Source: Fragum whitleyi
Taxonomy: Eukaryota; Mollusca; Bivalvia; Cardiida; Cardiidae
DNA length: 64,000 nucleotides
Assembly: GCA_948146395.1 (NCBI GenBank)
Contig: OX411544.1
Location: 32,756,457-32,820,456 of the forward strand
Direction of reading: 5' to 3'
The notes under the pieces were generated by a model. The model made no database searches, had not been told where the DNA came from, and was given only the letters and a program-made list of their open reading frames with translations. The stretch's first letter is position 1. Each line of letters starts with the position of its first letter. Below are positions 35,896 to 46,562 of this stretch, one piece after another. The translations under genes were made by a program, and so were the position numbers.

Positions 35896-37140
35896 GGAAT
35901 CAATAAATACTTCTTACAGCAGACGACAATTCATAAACCAATAGTAGACACCGAAGTTCCTCCAAGAGATCAAATTACAGGAGTTCGAGTCAAATATTTC
36001 AAGGGCTCAGCGTAAATCTATTCTAAGTGCCAATATATTTTAAGGCACTTAGAATAGATTTGCTCTGGTCCCTCATATTTCCTCTTAATATTTTTTTTTA
36101 ACTTTCCGGAATCAATAAATACTTCTTACAGCAGACGACAATTCATAAACCAATAGTAGACACCGAAGTTCCTCGAAGAGATCAAATTACAGGAGTTCGA
36201 GTCAAATATTTCAAGGGCTCAGCGTAAATCTATTCTGTTTAGAGGCACTTACTGTAAGTTACATCCTGAAATCGACATTCACCTCAATCATAACCATTCT
36301 AAATCCCTCACTCAGCGCTCCATTCATTCATTCCAAACACTCACTCAAACCATTCAAAAACGCTCAAATCCATTGAAAAAAAAATAAATAAAATCAACAA
36401 CGTTATTCGAAATAAATTTGGATAGAGAAAAATCTCGATTGCACTGACATAATTCAAATTGTAAGCGTCTAATAGGTTCTTGGAGAAATAGGAAACTATC
36501 TATAGAATTTGGATGCATATTTTATTAAAGAGAGGTAATCTACATCCTAATTTTGTTCATTATGAACAAAATTTGCGATATTGTATTACCTCCCATTAAA
36601 TTCATTCAAAACTCGTTCCACATACTCATTCAATTTCATTCTCAAATCATTTCAAAATCATTCACCTTTTCAATTTTACGATGTTGTAAACTGTACAATA
36701 GATTTACTCTGATCCCCATTTTTTCGTAATTTCTTAAACTTTTTTTCTCGGAATCAATAAATACTTCTGACAGCAGACCGTGACAATTCATAAGCTGAGA
36801 GTAGTCACCAGCGTTCTTCGAATCGACCAGGAGTTCGAGTAAAATATTTCAAGCGGTAAGTGAAAAACTAATGTAAGTGTCCCAAAATTCATAAGCCCTT
36901 ATAATTGTTTTGCTCTCATTCCTCAATTTTTTATTCGTCTTATTAATTTTTTAACTTTCCCGGAATCAATGAATACTTCTTACAGCAGACGACAATTTAT
37001 AAACCAATAGAAGATGCAGAAGTTTCTCGAATGGATCAAATTATAGTTCGAGTAAAATTGATTTCAACGTATCGACACAAAGATATTGTAAGTGCATATA
37101 ATTATAGGCACTTTCTATAGTTTTGCACTGATCCCTCGAT
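35896..37140 (+). repeat. Array of ~212-bp units, each ending in a family-1 hairpin
   Basis: Units begin at 35896, 36107, 36750 and 36960 (GGAATCAATAAATACTTCTTAC, AGCAGACGACAATTCATAAAC, GAAGTTCCTC, AGGAGTTCGAGTCAAATATTTC). Each runs into a palindrome (36002-36073; 36214-36716 interrupted; 36852-36925; 37069-37138). The second unit contains the TA MITE. Two further units lie at 39787-40130. Confidence 0.85.
36250..36695. mobile_element. TA MITE, copy 4, inserted in a palindromic element
   Basis: Begins CTGTAAGTTACATCCTGAAA after TA (36250-36251) and ends TTTTACGATGTTGTAAACTG before TA (36694-36695). Flanks GAGGCACT-TA and TA-CAATAGATTTACTCTG rejoin into one hairpin-family-1 element. Confidence 0.85.
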
Positions 37141-37489
37141 TTTTAAGTTGGAATGCGGAGCAATTCCAACTTAGATTTAACAAAACCGCAAAATGAACAC
37201 AAGATAATTTCATTTCGGGTTTCTTGAGAACACATATCACGTGAACAGGATGTGAATACACATCGGCCTATTTTGTATATCTCAACTTGACAAAGACATA
37301 CAGTTTTTTCATCAAAAAGTAATAATGCTGTACAATTACACAACTATCACTTCATGAATATTATTAACACGCTAATTTATGTTTTAGACGATATTTATTG
37401 AAAATCGCGTACGAATATATTAGTGTCACATGTTTGCATTACTATATTTGGAAATCATGTGATAAGCCAAGTCCAATAAATCCAGCAAT

Positions 37490-37630
37490 TGACAATAACA
37501 CTAGCCAATCACGTGATCTGCTTATTTGGTAAGGTCGCCATCTGTTTTCTCAGTATTGTAGCAATAGCACAGACAATCCACGTGATCTGCTTATATGTTA
37601 AGGTCGCGACCTGCTTTTCGCAGAATTATG
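37490..37630 (+). repeat. Tandem duplication, two ~68-bp units
   Basis: CACGTGATCTGCTTAT(TTGG/ATGT)TAAGGTCGC(CA/GA)(T/C)CTG occurs twice, at about 37510 and 37578. Confidence 0.75.
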
Positions 37631-38005
37631 TGATAGCTTCTTTTAAAGGTATAGTTTCTCTTTCTGAACGACCTTCTTTTGACAAGGTGTTATATTGTAA
37701 ATTTCTGCCTAAGCTACGAAATAAAAATCTTTTCTTAAAGTGATGATACACTTTTAAAGTTAATAAATATTTTTGCAACATATTGTCGTTTTTTTCGTCA
37801 TATTGAAGTTATCTACATGAGTGTTTCATTGTAAAAACCCAATACTCATCAACATAAACCCTTGCCACCATATCTTTGATTGAATTATGAATATCTCTCC
37901 ACAATTGCATTTATCACAAAGACAATTTGCCATTTGAAACAAACCAACTAGTTCAACTTGTTTTCTTCACATTCTTACACATCAACACGTTTAAGAGCAC
38001 CACCA

Positions 38006-38444
38006 TACAGTAAGTTACATCGTGAAATTGACATTCATCTCAATAAAAAAAAACAGTTTTAATCACTCACTCAGCGCTCCATTGATTCATTCCAAACACT
38101 CACTCAAACCATTCAAAAACGCTCAAAGTTATTAAAAAAATAAGCTCAACATGTACATTCAAAATGAAATAAGCAAGAACCAATTCGCGATTTCACTGAC
38201 ATAATTGAAATTTAAAGCGTCTGATTGGTTCTTGACGATATAGAAAGCTATTGATTGAACTTTTATGCATATTTTATAAAGGTTTTATATATCGCTAATT
38301 TTGTTCATCCTGAACAAAATAAGCGACACTGGATTCCCTCCCTACAATTTCACTCAAAAACTCGCTCCGCTCACTCATTCAACATCATGCTTAAATCATT
38401 CCAAAATCGTTCACCTTATCAATTTCACGATGTTATTAGCTGTA
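38006..38444. mobile_element. TA MITE, copy 5
   Basis: TACAGTAAGTTACATCGTGAAA ... TTTCACGATGTTATTAGCTGTA, same internal hairpin (CTAATTTTGTTCATCCTGAA). Confidence 0.85.
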
Positions 38445-39006
38445 CCCCCAACTCAGAAGTAGAGTAGCATATATTGATTTCAACATGTTTGTCTCTCAGT
38501 CCATTGACCTTTTGCTTTCCGCTATATAAACGGAGAAGCAATTGACCTGCAATAACAAAACTTTACACAAATATTGCCCATGACCCCAAAAATGCCCTAT
38601 TGTTTCGGGGTCATACATGTCACGGTCATTAGTAAATTTAAACAGTTAACAGTTTCCACTCTAACTGAACAACCGATTGACCCAAATCATAAAATTTGTC
38701 AATGACCCGAGAAAGTGCCCAATTTTGGAGTCACAAAGGTCGAAATCACAATTGAACTTCGTCCAAAAATTGTCTTGAGATTCCAACTCATGAAGTAAAA
38801 GAATTCCCTGCGAAAATATATTTTCATCATGGACAAATCACTTGTTGAGGTCCACTTTGCGACACCTCTAATTAAAAATGTAATTGATAACTCAAATGGA
38901 GCAGAAGTCATTCGAAAAATAATATTAAAAACTGTTTTGGGTTTATAAGTGTTCCCCTGTGCGTCCATTAGTCGGCTGTATGGTCCGTATCTTTTTCTTC
39001 TTTTTT

Positions 39007-39530
39007 AGCTCACCTGAGCACAACGTGCTCAAGGGGAGCTTTTAGGGTCACACTGACTCCGTCGTCCGTCGTCAATTTTCTTAAGACTTCTTCTTCTCCG
39101 CTGGGCCAATTCCAATGAAATTTTGCCAGAATGTGACCCTCTTCAAAATTGTCGCTATATTCTAATTGACCAATAAATATGGGTATGGCAGGGCGGGGTT
39201 TATTTTGAGCCCAAAATCTTTGAACGACATCTCCTCCTGAACCACTGAGCAGATTTCAATCAAACTTTACAAGAATATTCCTTTAATGACCCACTTCAAA
39301 TATTGTTGGCAAAATTGCCATTAGCCCATAGATATGGGCGTGGCAGGGTAGGGCTAATTTTGAGTCTCCTCTGTAATGAATGGGTTGACAGGGTCTATTA
39401 TGACTGCTTATAATTCGAGGTATGTCTTCTCTTCAACAATTAGGCAAATTTGAATGATTCTTTGCCAGAAAGTTTCTTGGATAAGATCCATTGGACCAAT
39501 CGAATTCAGGTGAGCGGTTTATGGTCATTC
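39007..39530 (-). repeat. Tandem-cored element, inverted copy
   Basis: Begins with the closing hairpin TTAGCTCACCTGAGCAC/GTGCTCAAGGGGAGC and the CGTCGTCCGTCGTC run, and ends TTCAGGTGAGCGGTTTATGG then GGCCCTCTTG. The core resembles the 157-bp unit of 49970-51370 (GGGCGTGGCAGGG, TCTCCTCCTGAACC). Confidence 0.82.
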
Positions 39531-39786
39531 TGGCCCTCTTGATATCATTTTTCTTTCATCAGATTCAGGCCTGTAAAGCGATTCAGGGATTTAAGCGTCT
39601 CTCGTTCTTGAAATATATTGATTTATATACGCCCGTCAAAAGACGACACGTATTATGTGATCACCTGTGGTGGGCGGGAGGCGTCGGCTTCGTTAGTAGC
39701 TTGAGGTCACCGTCTCTCGAACGCATTCCAACTTATCAGTACTTTCAGTACTTTGATTATTCTTCGTTAATCTCAAAACCTTTTCC

Positions 39787-40130
39787 CGCAATAAATTAAT
39801 ACCTTTGCAGCAGACGACAATGCAGAAACCAATAGAAGACATCGGAGTACCTCGAATTGATCAAATTTCATAAGATGGTGTAAAAATATTTCGATGGTTC
39901 AGCACAAAACATAGTAAGTTTCTATTAATATGTAGGCTCTTACAATGGTTTTTGTTTTGGTCCCTCAATTTTTTTCCGTCGTAAATTTTCAAATATTTTC
40001 CTGAATCAATAAATACCTCTTAAGCAAACTACAATTCATAAACGAATAGGATACACCGAAGTTCGTCGGAGTGATCAGTTTACAGAAGTTCGAGACAAAT
40101 ATTTCGAGGGGATCAGCGTCATTTTTGATC
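39787..40130 (+). repeat. Two more units of the ~212-bp hairpin array
   Basis: GCAGCAGACGACAATGCAGAAAC ... palindrome at 39893-39966 (GGTTCAGCACAAAAC / GTTTTTGTTTTGGTCCCTC), then a second, truncated unit from 40006 (TGAATCAATAAATACCTCTTA). Separated from the main array by 2.6 kb holding other insertions. Confidence 0.8.
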
Positions 40131-42580
40131 AGATGGATATGAAAAAATACTTATACAATGGATAGGTGATACAGAACTTGTTGTTATTGTTGATTTTAGT
40201 ATTTTGAAAAGTGCTGACTTTCAATGGAAGTTATCAATACCGTAGCGTCATATTGGCGTCGTTATCGTACGCCGGTGACTACTTGTTTTAGAATAGTTGC
40301 TACAGGTTACCAACTATTTAGATTTTATCCAAAATTACACAACAAAAAAGAACAACCCCGCAATTTAATAACATTGTAGTTTTCTTTTCAAAGTCAGTAA
40401 AATCAAAATTTCTGTAACGCAAGTCTTCGTAATTTTTGATTCACCATCGTATGTAGAGGATATTGAATGAGTGCTTAAATTGAATACTGAATGTATTAAA
40501 AAAATGATTCATCTATAAACAGATAACAACGAGGCTGTGCCGAGTTTTTAACTGTTTAAGATGACGAGTTTAATAGATTTGGTATTCAATGACTACAAAT
40601 TTGATAATCTATATATGATATGACCTAAACTTTTGCGATTACTCGAGGAAATTCCGTGATTGGCGTTATTCCATAAAACATATGACGGCGTTTGCGAATT
40701 GACGTCATCAAATGCATTTTGTCGTCATTTTCACAACAAAAATACAACGTTGGTATACGATCTAAGCTAATTTGCATAATAATTCCACTAGTGTAATATC
40801 AAAAATATTCGACGGGGTTATTTCACTGTTGCGACGTAGGTCATTTTATAATTAAACCACCTATAGATGTAACACAAATTTAATTATGAAACAATCGCCT
40901 TGGAATTTTTCATCTTTCTCCGGAAAGATTTTACAGCCTATTTGACTTCAAAGACAAAAAATAATTAGAGTTCATAGTTGTTTTCTGTGCCTGAAAAGAG
41001 CGAGTTTAGAGTTTCAATTAAGAATGGTCTTTAGATCGTGCTAAAAATGGGTTGCGGTATCAGCACCTCGTTCCATATTATAATAATATCGACTTCGTTA
41101 TACTGAGAACCGCAAATCATAAATAAGCATACACTCTTCGTCTGATACTTATTCTACACCCCTGCAATATTCATATCTCTAAATAGATAAAACAAAAAAT
41201 GATAAAAAGAAGAAATTGGTGGCAATAAGTATGTTATTCTTCTCACAACATATTCTTTATCACCTAAAATAGTTTCTTTTTTAAACCGTTTATCTGCATC
41301 GACGACCTCTTTCAATTTGAATATGTTTAAAATTCTGAGATATGAGAAAGTTTTAGTCTAATTGTCTTTCGGTAAGGTTATAAAAACGCCACGACACGTC
41401 GAAAAATTAACCAAAGCCTGGTTTATAGAGGCAATGTGACATGCACTCCAATGTTTGAATCTTTTTAGCAAGGCTTTTAAGGCGAGGGAATCCAAGGATT
41501 CCGAACTCCCTTCAAAGGAAAAATGTCGAACGGTATACTCACTATATAGCGCCAAAAACAACTAATTCCCAAGGTATAGATTTCTACGCCCGATACCGCT
41601 TTGCAGACAGGCGAATCTCGCGTTTTATAATTTAAGTTGAGTTGAATGGTTTGCTTCTAGTCAGTCAATTTATCCATTCGATCATTCCGTCTAACAATTG
41701 TAGTAATGATGTTTTTCTAGGGACACAAGCTCGTCGGCTCTTTCTTTAACATTGAATTGAAATCCATAAAGAAGTTGTATTTTCAGGCTTTTAAATTTGT
41801 CTAATTTAGACGAATCAATTACAAGACTACAAGTATTTAGACAGATCCAAATTGTAAAGGGTTGCAGATTACATACAATGTGTGGGCAAATTAGTAAAAT
41901 TTGTAGCAGAAAGGGTGGATAATATTAGGGAGAAAGTGTTAGTTAGCAGCGTCTTCTTTTTTCCCTATAAGCAAGGTCATCCGTCATGATCAAATATAAA
42001 AGCTATGTATCTTAAACACAGCAGTGATTTTGGCAGTGATAAGTAAGAAAATATCTGGTATACATACTAAGGACAAGGTGAATAATCAAGGTTATATTCA
42101 AGAAAATTGACCTCATGTGTTGTTTCGTCTATTAGTTCCCTCGCCTTCAGTACTATCAGTACTTTGATTTTATTACAGCGTAGTGATATGCAAGCACTGT
42201 TTTGAACACACAAAGCACTTCGTGTCGCACAAAAATTGATGACGTATACTAGACCTATTTTTTTGCGCGCGTGAGCACAAAAAAGCTACGTAGTACACAT
42301 GTTGTTCGGTTTTTGACTCGATTATCCTTTTCCTATACGATTTCTAGGATACAGGGTTGTTTCCTATGGCCTGCTAAACAAGGCCAAAAATGAGCTTTAC
42401 GCGTCATTATTTCCCGTGACTCAATTTTCGCTCCTAGATTTTGTATGCAGATGACCGATCTTCCATTTTGAAGCCATAGAGGGAAACGCTGACTATAACA
42501 ATCATCAAGAATACGCATTTTGAGATAGATCTCCTCGCCTAGTTCGGTAGTATGAATGAATCGTAACATTGAATAAGTTG
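40131..42580. other. No gene seen
   Basis: Single-copy AT-rich sequence upstream of the neurexin-like exon. The 102-codon minus frame at 42333-42641 partly overlaps a short tandem repeat and has no recognised domain. Confidence 0.4.
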
Positions 42581-42588
42581 GGTCATTT

Positions 42589-42669
42589 TTTCCTAATTCG
42601 TGTGACCATTTAGATGTGAGTTTCCTAATTCGTGTGGTCATTTAGATGTGAGTTTCCTACTTCGTGTCA
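42589..42669 (+). repeat. ~32-bp tandem repeat, 2.5 copies
   Basis: TTTCCTAATTCGTGTG(A/G)(C/T)CA then TTTAGATGTGAG is repeated, followed by a partial third unit TTTCCTACTTCGTGT. Confidence 0.8.
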
Positions 42670-42715
42670 CTTGATCGACTCTTGTTATCAAAAACAAAGA
42701 TGATCATGCCCAGTA

Positions 42716-42833
42716 TGCGGAAAGTATAAACGTTTGAAAACTTTTATAAATGGTACACCGCTTTGCACGTGCAAAGCGGTTTATCATTTATAAAACGTTT
42801 CACGAAGTTTTTCCCTAAACGCTGGGACTAAAA
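42716..42833. repeat. Palindromic element (hairpin family 2)
   Basis: AAACGTTTGAAAACTTTTATAAATGGTA, then the perfect centre CCGCTTTGCACGTGCAAAGCGG split over two decamers, then TATCATTTATAAAACGTTT. The best preserved centre of the family. Confidence 0.8.
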
Positions 42834-43502
42834 AGATGGGCGGTCGTCGTCCATAGCGACAGTTCGAAAAAAAGATTCTCATTTTAAGCAAATGCGTGTT
42901 CACCACCTAAAATATATTGTTACGAAACGCGACAGACATGAAAAGGAAACATGTTTAACGCAACAAAAGGAAATAATGAGTTGTCGCATCACGAAAATGT
43001 CGCACGACATTTCTGTTTTCATGAAAATTCCAGATTCTATCATACACGAATATAAATTCTATTACAAATCTCACAAATGCACAATATCAGTAATTTCAGA
43101 GTCAGTCAATCCATCTGCCAACGGTTACGACATATAACCAACGGTTACGAGTAGGGATGGGTACTGCAAGAAAATACATTTATTTATCGTGGTTTCTTGC
43201 CAAACGACGAAATTGTAACGTAGTATACCGAAAATATAATAATACAGCCCAATCACGACAATAAGACCGGTATTTGACTGCTTAGAGAAAACATATTTTC
43301 ACAAGCACATGGATGGCTTAGAACTTAGAATGTGAATGTGCCTATACGTGTATCATCAGCATAAGCCGCTTTAAAAAAAAAGCTTCGAATGTTTTGACCA
43401 AATTTATTTCGGAAGCAGGACAGGCTTCGTAGTTTAGATAATTAATTTAAAGCACCTTTGGTTATATCTGACACCAACGAAACAGGATCCCAAGTACTCA
43501 AT

Positions 43503-43700
43503 ACAGTGGTCTCGCGTTATCTCGAGGCGGCGAAAACTCGAATTCATGCGAAAACTAGGGATCGCCTTCAGGTCCCGACGCGTCTTACTCTATTTTCTTG
43601 TTGGTAATTACTGCACTAAGTCGAACGCGCGATTGCTCGATCGCTCGAGCAGCAATCTCAGTCCCGTGGTCAAATTTTACTGCATTCACTCGAGCAAAGG
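43503..43700 (+). repeat. Possible pogo/Tigger-type element end
   Basis: TA-CAGTGGTCTCGCGTTATCTCG followed by CG-rich text with CTCGAATTC, GCGCGATTGCTCG and CACTCGAGC. CAGTGG-TCTCG-type ends next to TA are seen in pogo-like elements. No matching right end was identified. Confidence 0.4.
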
Positions 43701-44308
43701 GGTTCGCACCTTTCTGACATCCATTGTTTTGCATCAAAATTAACTTACAGCGCAAATTTGTTTTTTCGGCCCATCGTCAAAAATATCTTAAGGACTTTTA
43801 CACAGGGTTTCGACAAGTCAGACAACTGGTTTTCACATCTCTTTGTATGCCACACTTATTCAATTTTAGCGTGTAAATGACGGAAATTTAATGACCAGAA
43901 AATAATTTCGAGACTTTGAAACAACAATAAAACAAAAAGGCATTTTTGTCGAATCAAAGCTCATCACCATTTTGAAAGTATTTCGAAAATCATCCTCGTG
44001 AGTAATTCAGGATAGTATTCACCTTTTCCACCGAAACATCATATCTACACTTTTTTCAGCTGTAGTTTCAATGTTTCGGTCACCCATCGTTAGTATTCGG
44101 CTCAAAAACGTGGTTAAAGAAAAATGCATTGATTTTTAATTGTCTTGAAGGAAGTAAGCTCCAAAGAAAACATTGTGAGAAAAGAAGGAAGTGCTTGCAA
44201 CCTCTCCTTTCTTCTGACTGATAAAACGTCTAAAAATTTGTCATAAAAAAAATTAGGGCATAGTAACTTATTTGCGAATCTAAGACTCTCGAAATCTACG
44301 CCACTTAA

Positions 44309-44453
44309 ACCAGCCCTGCGTTCAGGATGAAAACGTTAGCGAAGCGTTTTCGAAATGATACCTAGCTTTGCACGTATGTGCAAGTGCAAAGCGGGTCATC
44401 ATCTCAACGCGCACGCGAAACGTTTTTACATCCTGAACACAGGGCCGGACATA
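44309..44453. repeat. Palindromic element (hairpin family 2)
   Basis: CCAGCCCTGCGTTCAGGATGA...AAACGTT...CTTTGCACGTATGTGCAAGTG-CAAAGCGGG...AAACGTTTTTACATCCTGAAC then ACAGGGC. Confidence 0.78.
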
Positions 44454-44569
44454 CATGTTGTTGGAAATAACGTTTGGCTTATTTCAGGTAATACAGGTTT
44501 GGTCGAATATCTCGACGTTAAAACAAATGTTTTATTTTAATTCATTTATTCAATGTCTAAGTTTTATCT

Positions 44570-45310
44570 ACATTTTTAGCTCGGCTGTATCGGAGAAAAC
44601 GCGAGGTATAGCCTTGGGGTCGTCGTCGTTGTCATCGTCCTGGTGCAAAACCATTGATATCTTTTGATATCTCTTGTGTTACTAAAGGCATTCTCTGGAA
44701 ATTTGGCATACGTGTTCATCTAGTCTGGCCGCCAGACTCTTCTTTATAGTGGTTTTACAAACGGAACTACATCATTATAAATATCACAATTAAGTCCCCT
44801 AATTAAGTTCTCTAAAAAGAAGATTTTTGTTCAGCACTTGTTAATATGAACTTGGATTAAAGAGGCTGGTAATAGAACTACAAAAACTTTTTTTTCTGAA
44901 AATGCTAACAAAAACGATTGCGGCCAGTCTAGTGTTCATCATTAAAAGAGCAACCTATACTTTAAAGGGGAATGATTTTTGATACATTTTGTTCGAATTA
45001 TGACCTTTTCGACTTTGGCTTTTTCAACACCATACATCACCCAATAGCTGAGTGAAAGCATCCGTGGGCAGAACTCTCAATTCGTTTTGAGCTCGACTGT
45101 TTAAAGATAAAAGCCGGGTCGTCGTTGTCGAGGTAGTGCTGGTCGTTGTCGATATAAGATCTTTGATATTTTGTGATATCTCTGGAATTACAAAAGATAT
45201 TCGCTTGAAACTTTGCACACATATTCACTATCAAAAGAGCAACCCATACTTTTAAGAGGGATAATTCAAGACGGATTTTGGGCAAACTATGCTCCTTTTT
45301 CGACTGTAGA
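44570..45310 (+). repeat. Two-unit tandem-cored repeat
   Basis: TTTTAGCTCGGCTGT ... GTCGTCGTCGTTGTCATCG ... TGATATCTCTTGTGTTAC, and again GAGCTCGACTGTTTAAAG ... GTCGTCGTTGTCGAGG ... TGATATCTCTGGAATTAC from about 45085. The final part reads AAGAGCAACC(C/T)ATACTTT in both. Confidence 0.7.
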
Positions 45311-45414
45311 TTTTGTCATCCACTATCTAGAACCAAACAGCCAAATGTATGTATCTATTGGTGGTACTCTTGTATCGATGTATGGTATTTGTTAAATAGG
45401 CACACATTTGTACC

Positions 45415-45677
45415 TAACCTTAGTTGAAACATATTTGAACCTGCGTGTGAGATTTCCAAAAATTTCAAATATGCGCAAAGCAAAGACTCTGACCAGTCTG
45501 TGCATCCGCAAAGTCTGACCTGAGTCTTCACCATGCGCTTTGTAGATAGATAGGGTCTCAAATTATCGGTAGACCATCAAGTTACTTTGTTTTTAGTGTT
45601 TGTGACTGTCTATGCCTCTCAATGTTTGAACCTCACCAACATTTCGGATTGTTGGAAATGTCAAGCACAGGCTAAAT
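45415..45677. repeat. Dispersed repeat, copy B, forming the start of the RCC1-like 3' UTR
   Basis: Matches 19680-19945. Its right end (TTGTTGGAAATGTCAAGCAC then AGGCT) stops a few bases from the TAA at 45678-45680. The gene's 3' untranslated sequence therefore begins in mobile-element-like DNA. Confidence 0.7.
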
Positions 45678-46556
45678 TTATACTCGTTTCTGCAGCAGGG
45701 CGACTGTGTGGTAATATGAACACAATACTTGACAAGCGCTGCCTGAACTAGCCAAACTTTCCACTTTTCTTGGTGTGTCACTCCTGAACAAGTAACGATG
45801 ACCTTGACCTTCAGGGTGACCTAGTCTTCCATCACTCCCACAACCCCACGTGAACACGTGACCTTTCTCACTGACCGCCGCGCTGTGAATACCACCGGCG
45901 GACACGTGTATGATGGCCTCGCCGTCAAAACTTCCGTCAGCCAGTGCGCAAGGTTCGATCCTTGAATTTTTATCACCGAATCCGAGTTTCCCTTTATAGC
46001 CATCACCACAAGCCATTACTTTACCTTGATTATCAACAAACAATGTATGACCATGCTTTTCGCCAACACTGCAGCTAAGTTCTTTAATATTAAATAATGA
46101 GTCAACTAATGTAGGTATAGTCACTGGCTTTTTACTTGAGAACCCAAGCGCGCCATCCTCAGCGCGACCAAACATGAACACCTTACCGTCTGAACTTACT
46201 GTCCCACAATGAGCGAATCCAGCATTCATATATACCACCCGAATATCTAAATCTTTAAATGTTTTGATCAGTTTTGGTTCTATTTGATCCGTCGTATCAC
46301 CGTGTCCAAGTACCCCATGGCGACCACACCCCCAAGAATACGCATCTCCATTCGTGGTCCATAGCAACGTGAAATTGTTTCCACAGGATACACCAGCGAC
46401 CTGACCCTGGAAAGGTCCTGTTAGACGTGAAGGTAGTGCTGCATCTGAAACACGATCAGTCTTGTAGCCTTGTACCCCGTGATTACGATTGTAACCCCAA
46501 ATGTACAGCTGGTTGTCCACAGAAACAGCAGCACCATGCCATAGTCCACAAGATAC
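45678..46556 (-). CDS. RCC1-like seven-repeat protein, exon 2 (residues 93-384 and stop)
   Basis: Terminal exon of the RCC1-like gene. It begins at 46556 after the acceptor ATTAACAG and is read in phase 0. It completes repeat 2 and encodes repeats 3 (about 106-160), 4 (161-214), 5 (215-267), 6 (268-322) and 7 (323-379). The repeats show the usual xxYxWGxGxxGxLGxG and SAGxxHSxAVxxxG signatures (for example YSWGCGRHGVLGHGD and HVFTWGCGSDGRLGH). Repeat 7 ends CSYYHTVALLQ, followed by three residues and TAA at 45678-45680. With exon 1 the protein has 384 residues and exactly seven repeats, the number needed to close an RCC1 beta-propeller, so the gene looks intact. No extra catalytic domain (HECT, FYVE, BTB) is visible. 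Repeat 7 has an unusually long loop between its GRLGH motif and the closing strand. The 3' UTR starts inside a dispersed repeat (45415-45677). Confidence 0.9.
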   Translation of the reverse strand, partial: VSCGLWHGAAVSVDNQLYIWGYNRNHGVQGYKTDRVSDAALPSRLTGPFQGQVAGVSCGNNFTLLWTTNGDAYSWGCGRHGVLGHGDTTDQIEPKLIKTFKDLDIRVVYMNAGFAHCGTVSSDGKVFMFGRAEDGALGFSSKKPVTIPTLVDSLFNIKELSCSVGEKHGHTLFVDNQGKVMACGDGYKGKLGFGDKNSRIEPCALADGSFDGEAIIHVSAGGIHSAAVSEKGHVFTWGCGSDGRLGHPEGQGHRYLFRSDTPRKVESLASSGSACQVLCSYYHTVALLQKRV

Positions 46557-46562
46557 CTGTTA

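Noticed and set aside
42333..42641. 102-codon minus-strand frame
   Set aside because: No recognised motif; it overlaps a short tandem repeat at its start.
46510..46520. RCC1-like exon starting at 46520 as its own protein
   Set aside because: The codon is GTG. The upstream 12 codons to the acceptor at 46556 continue the RCC1 repeat, and the piece joins in phase to 54541.
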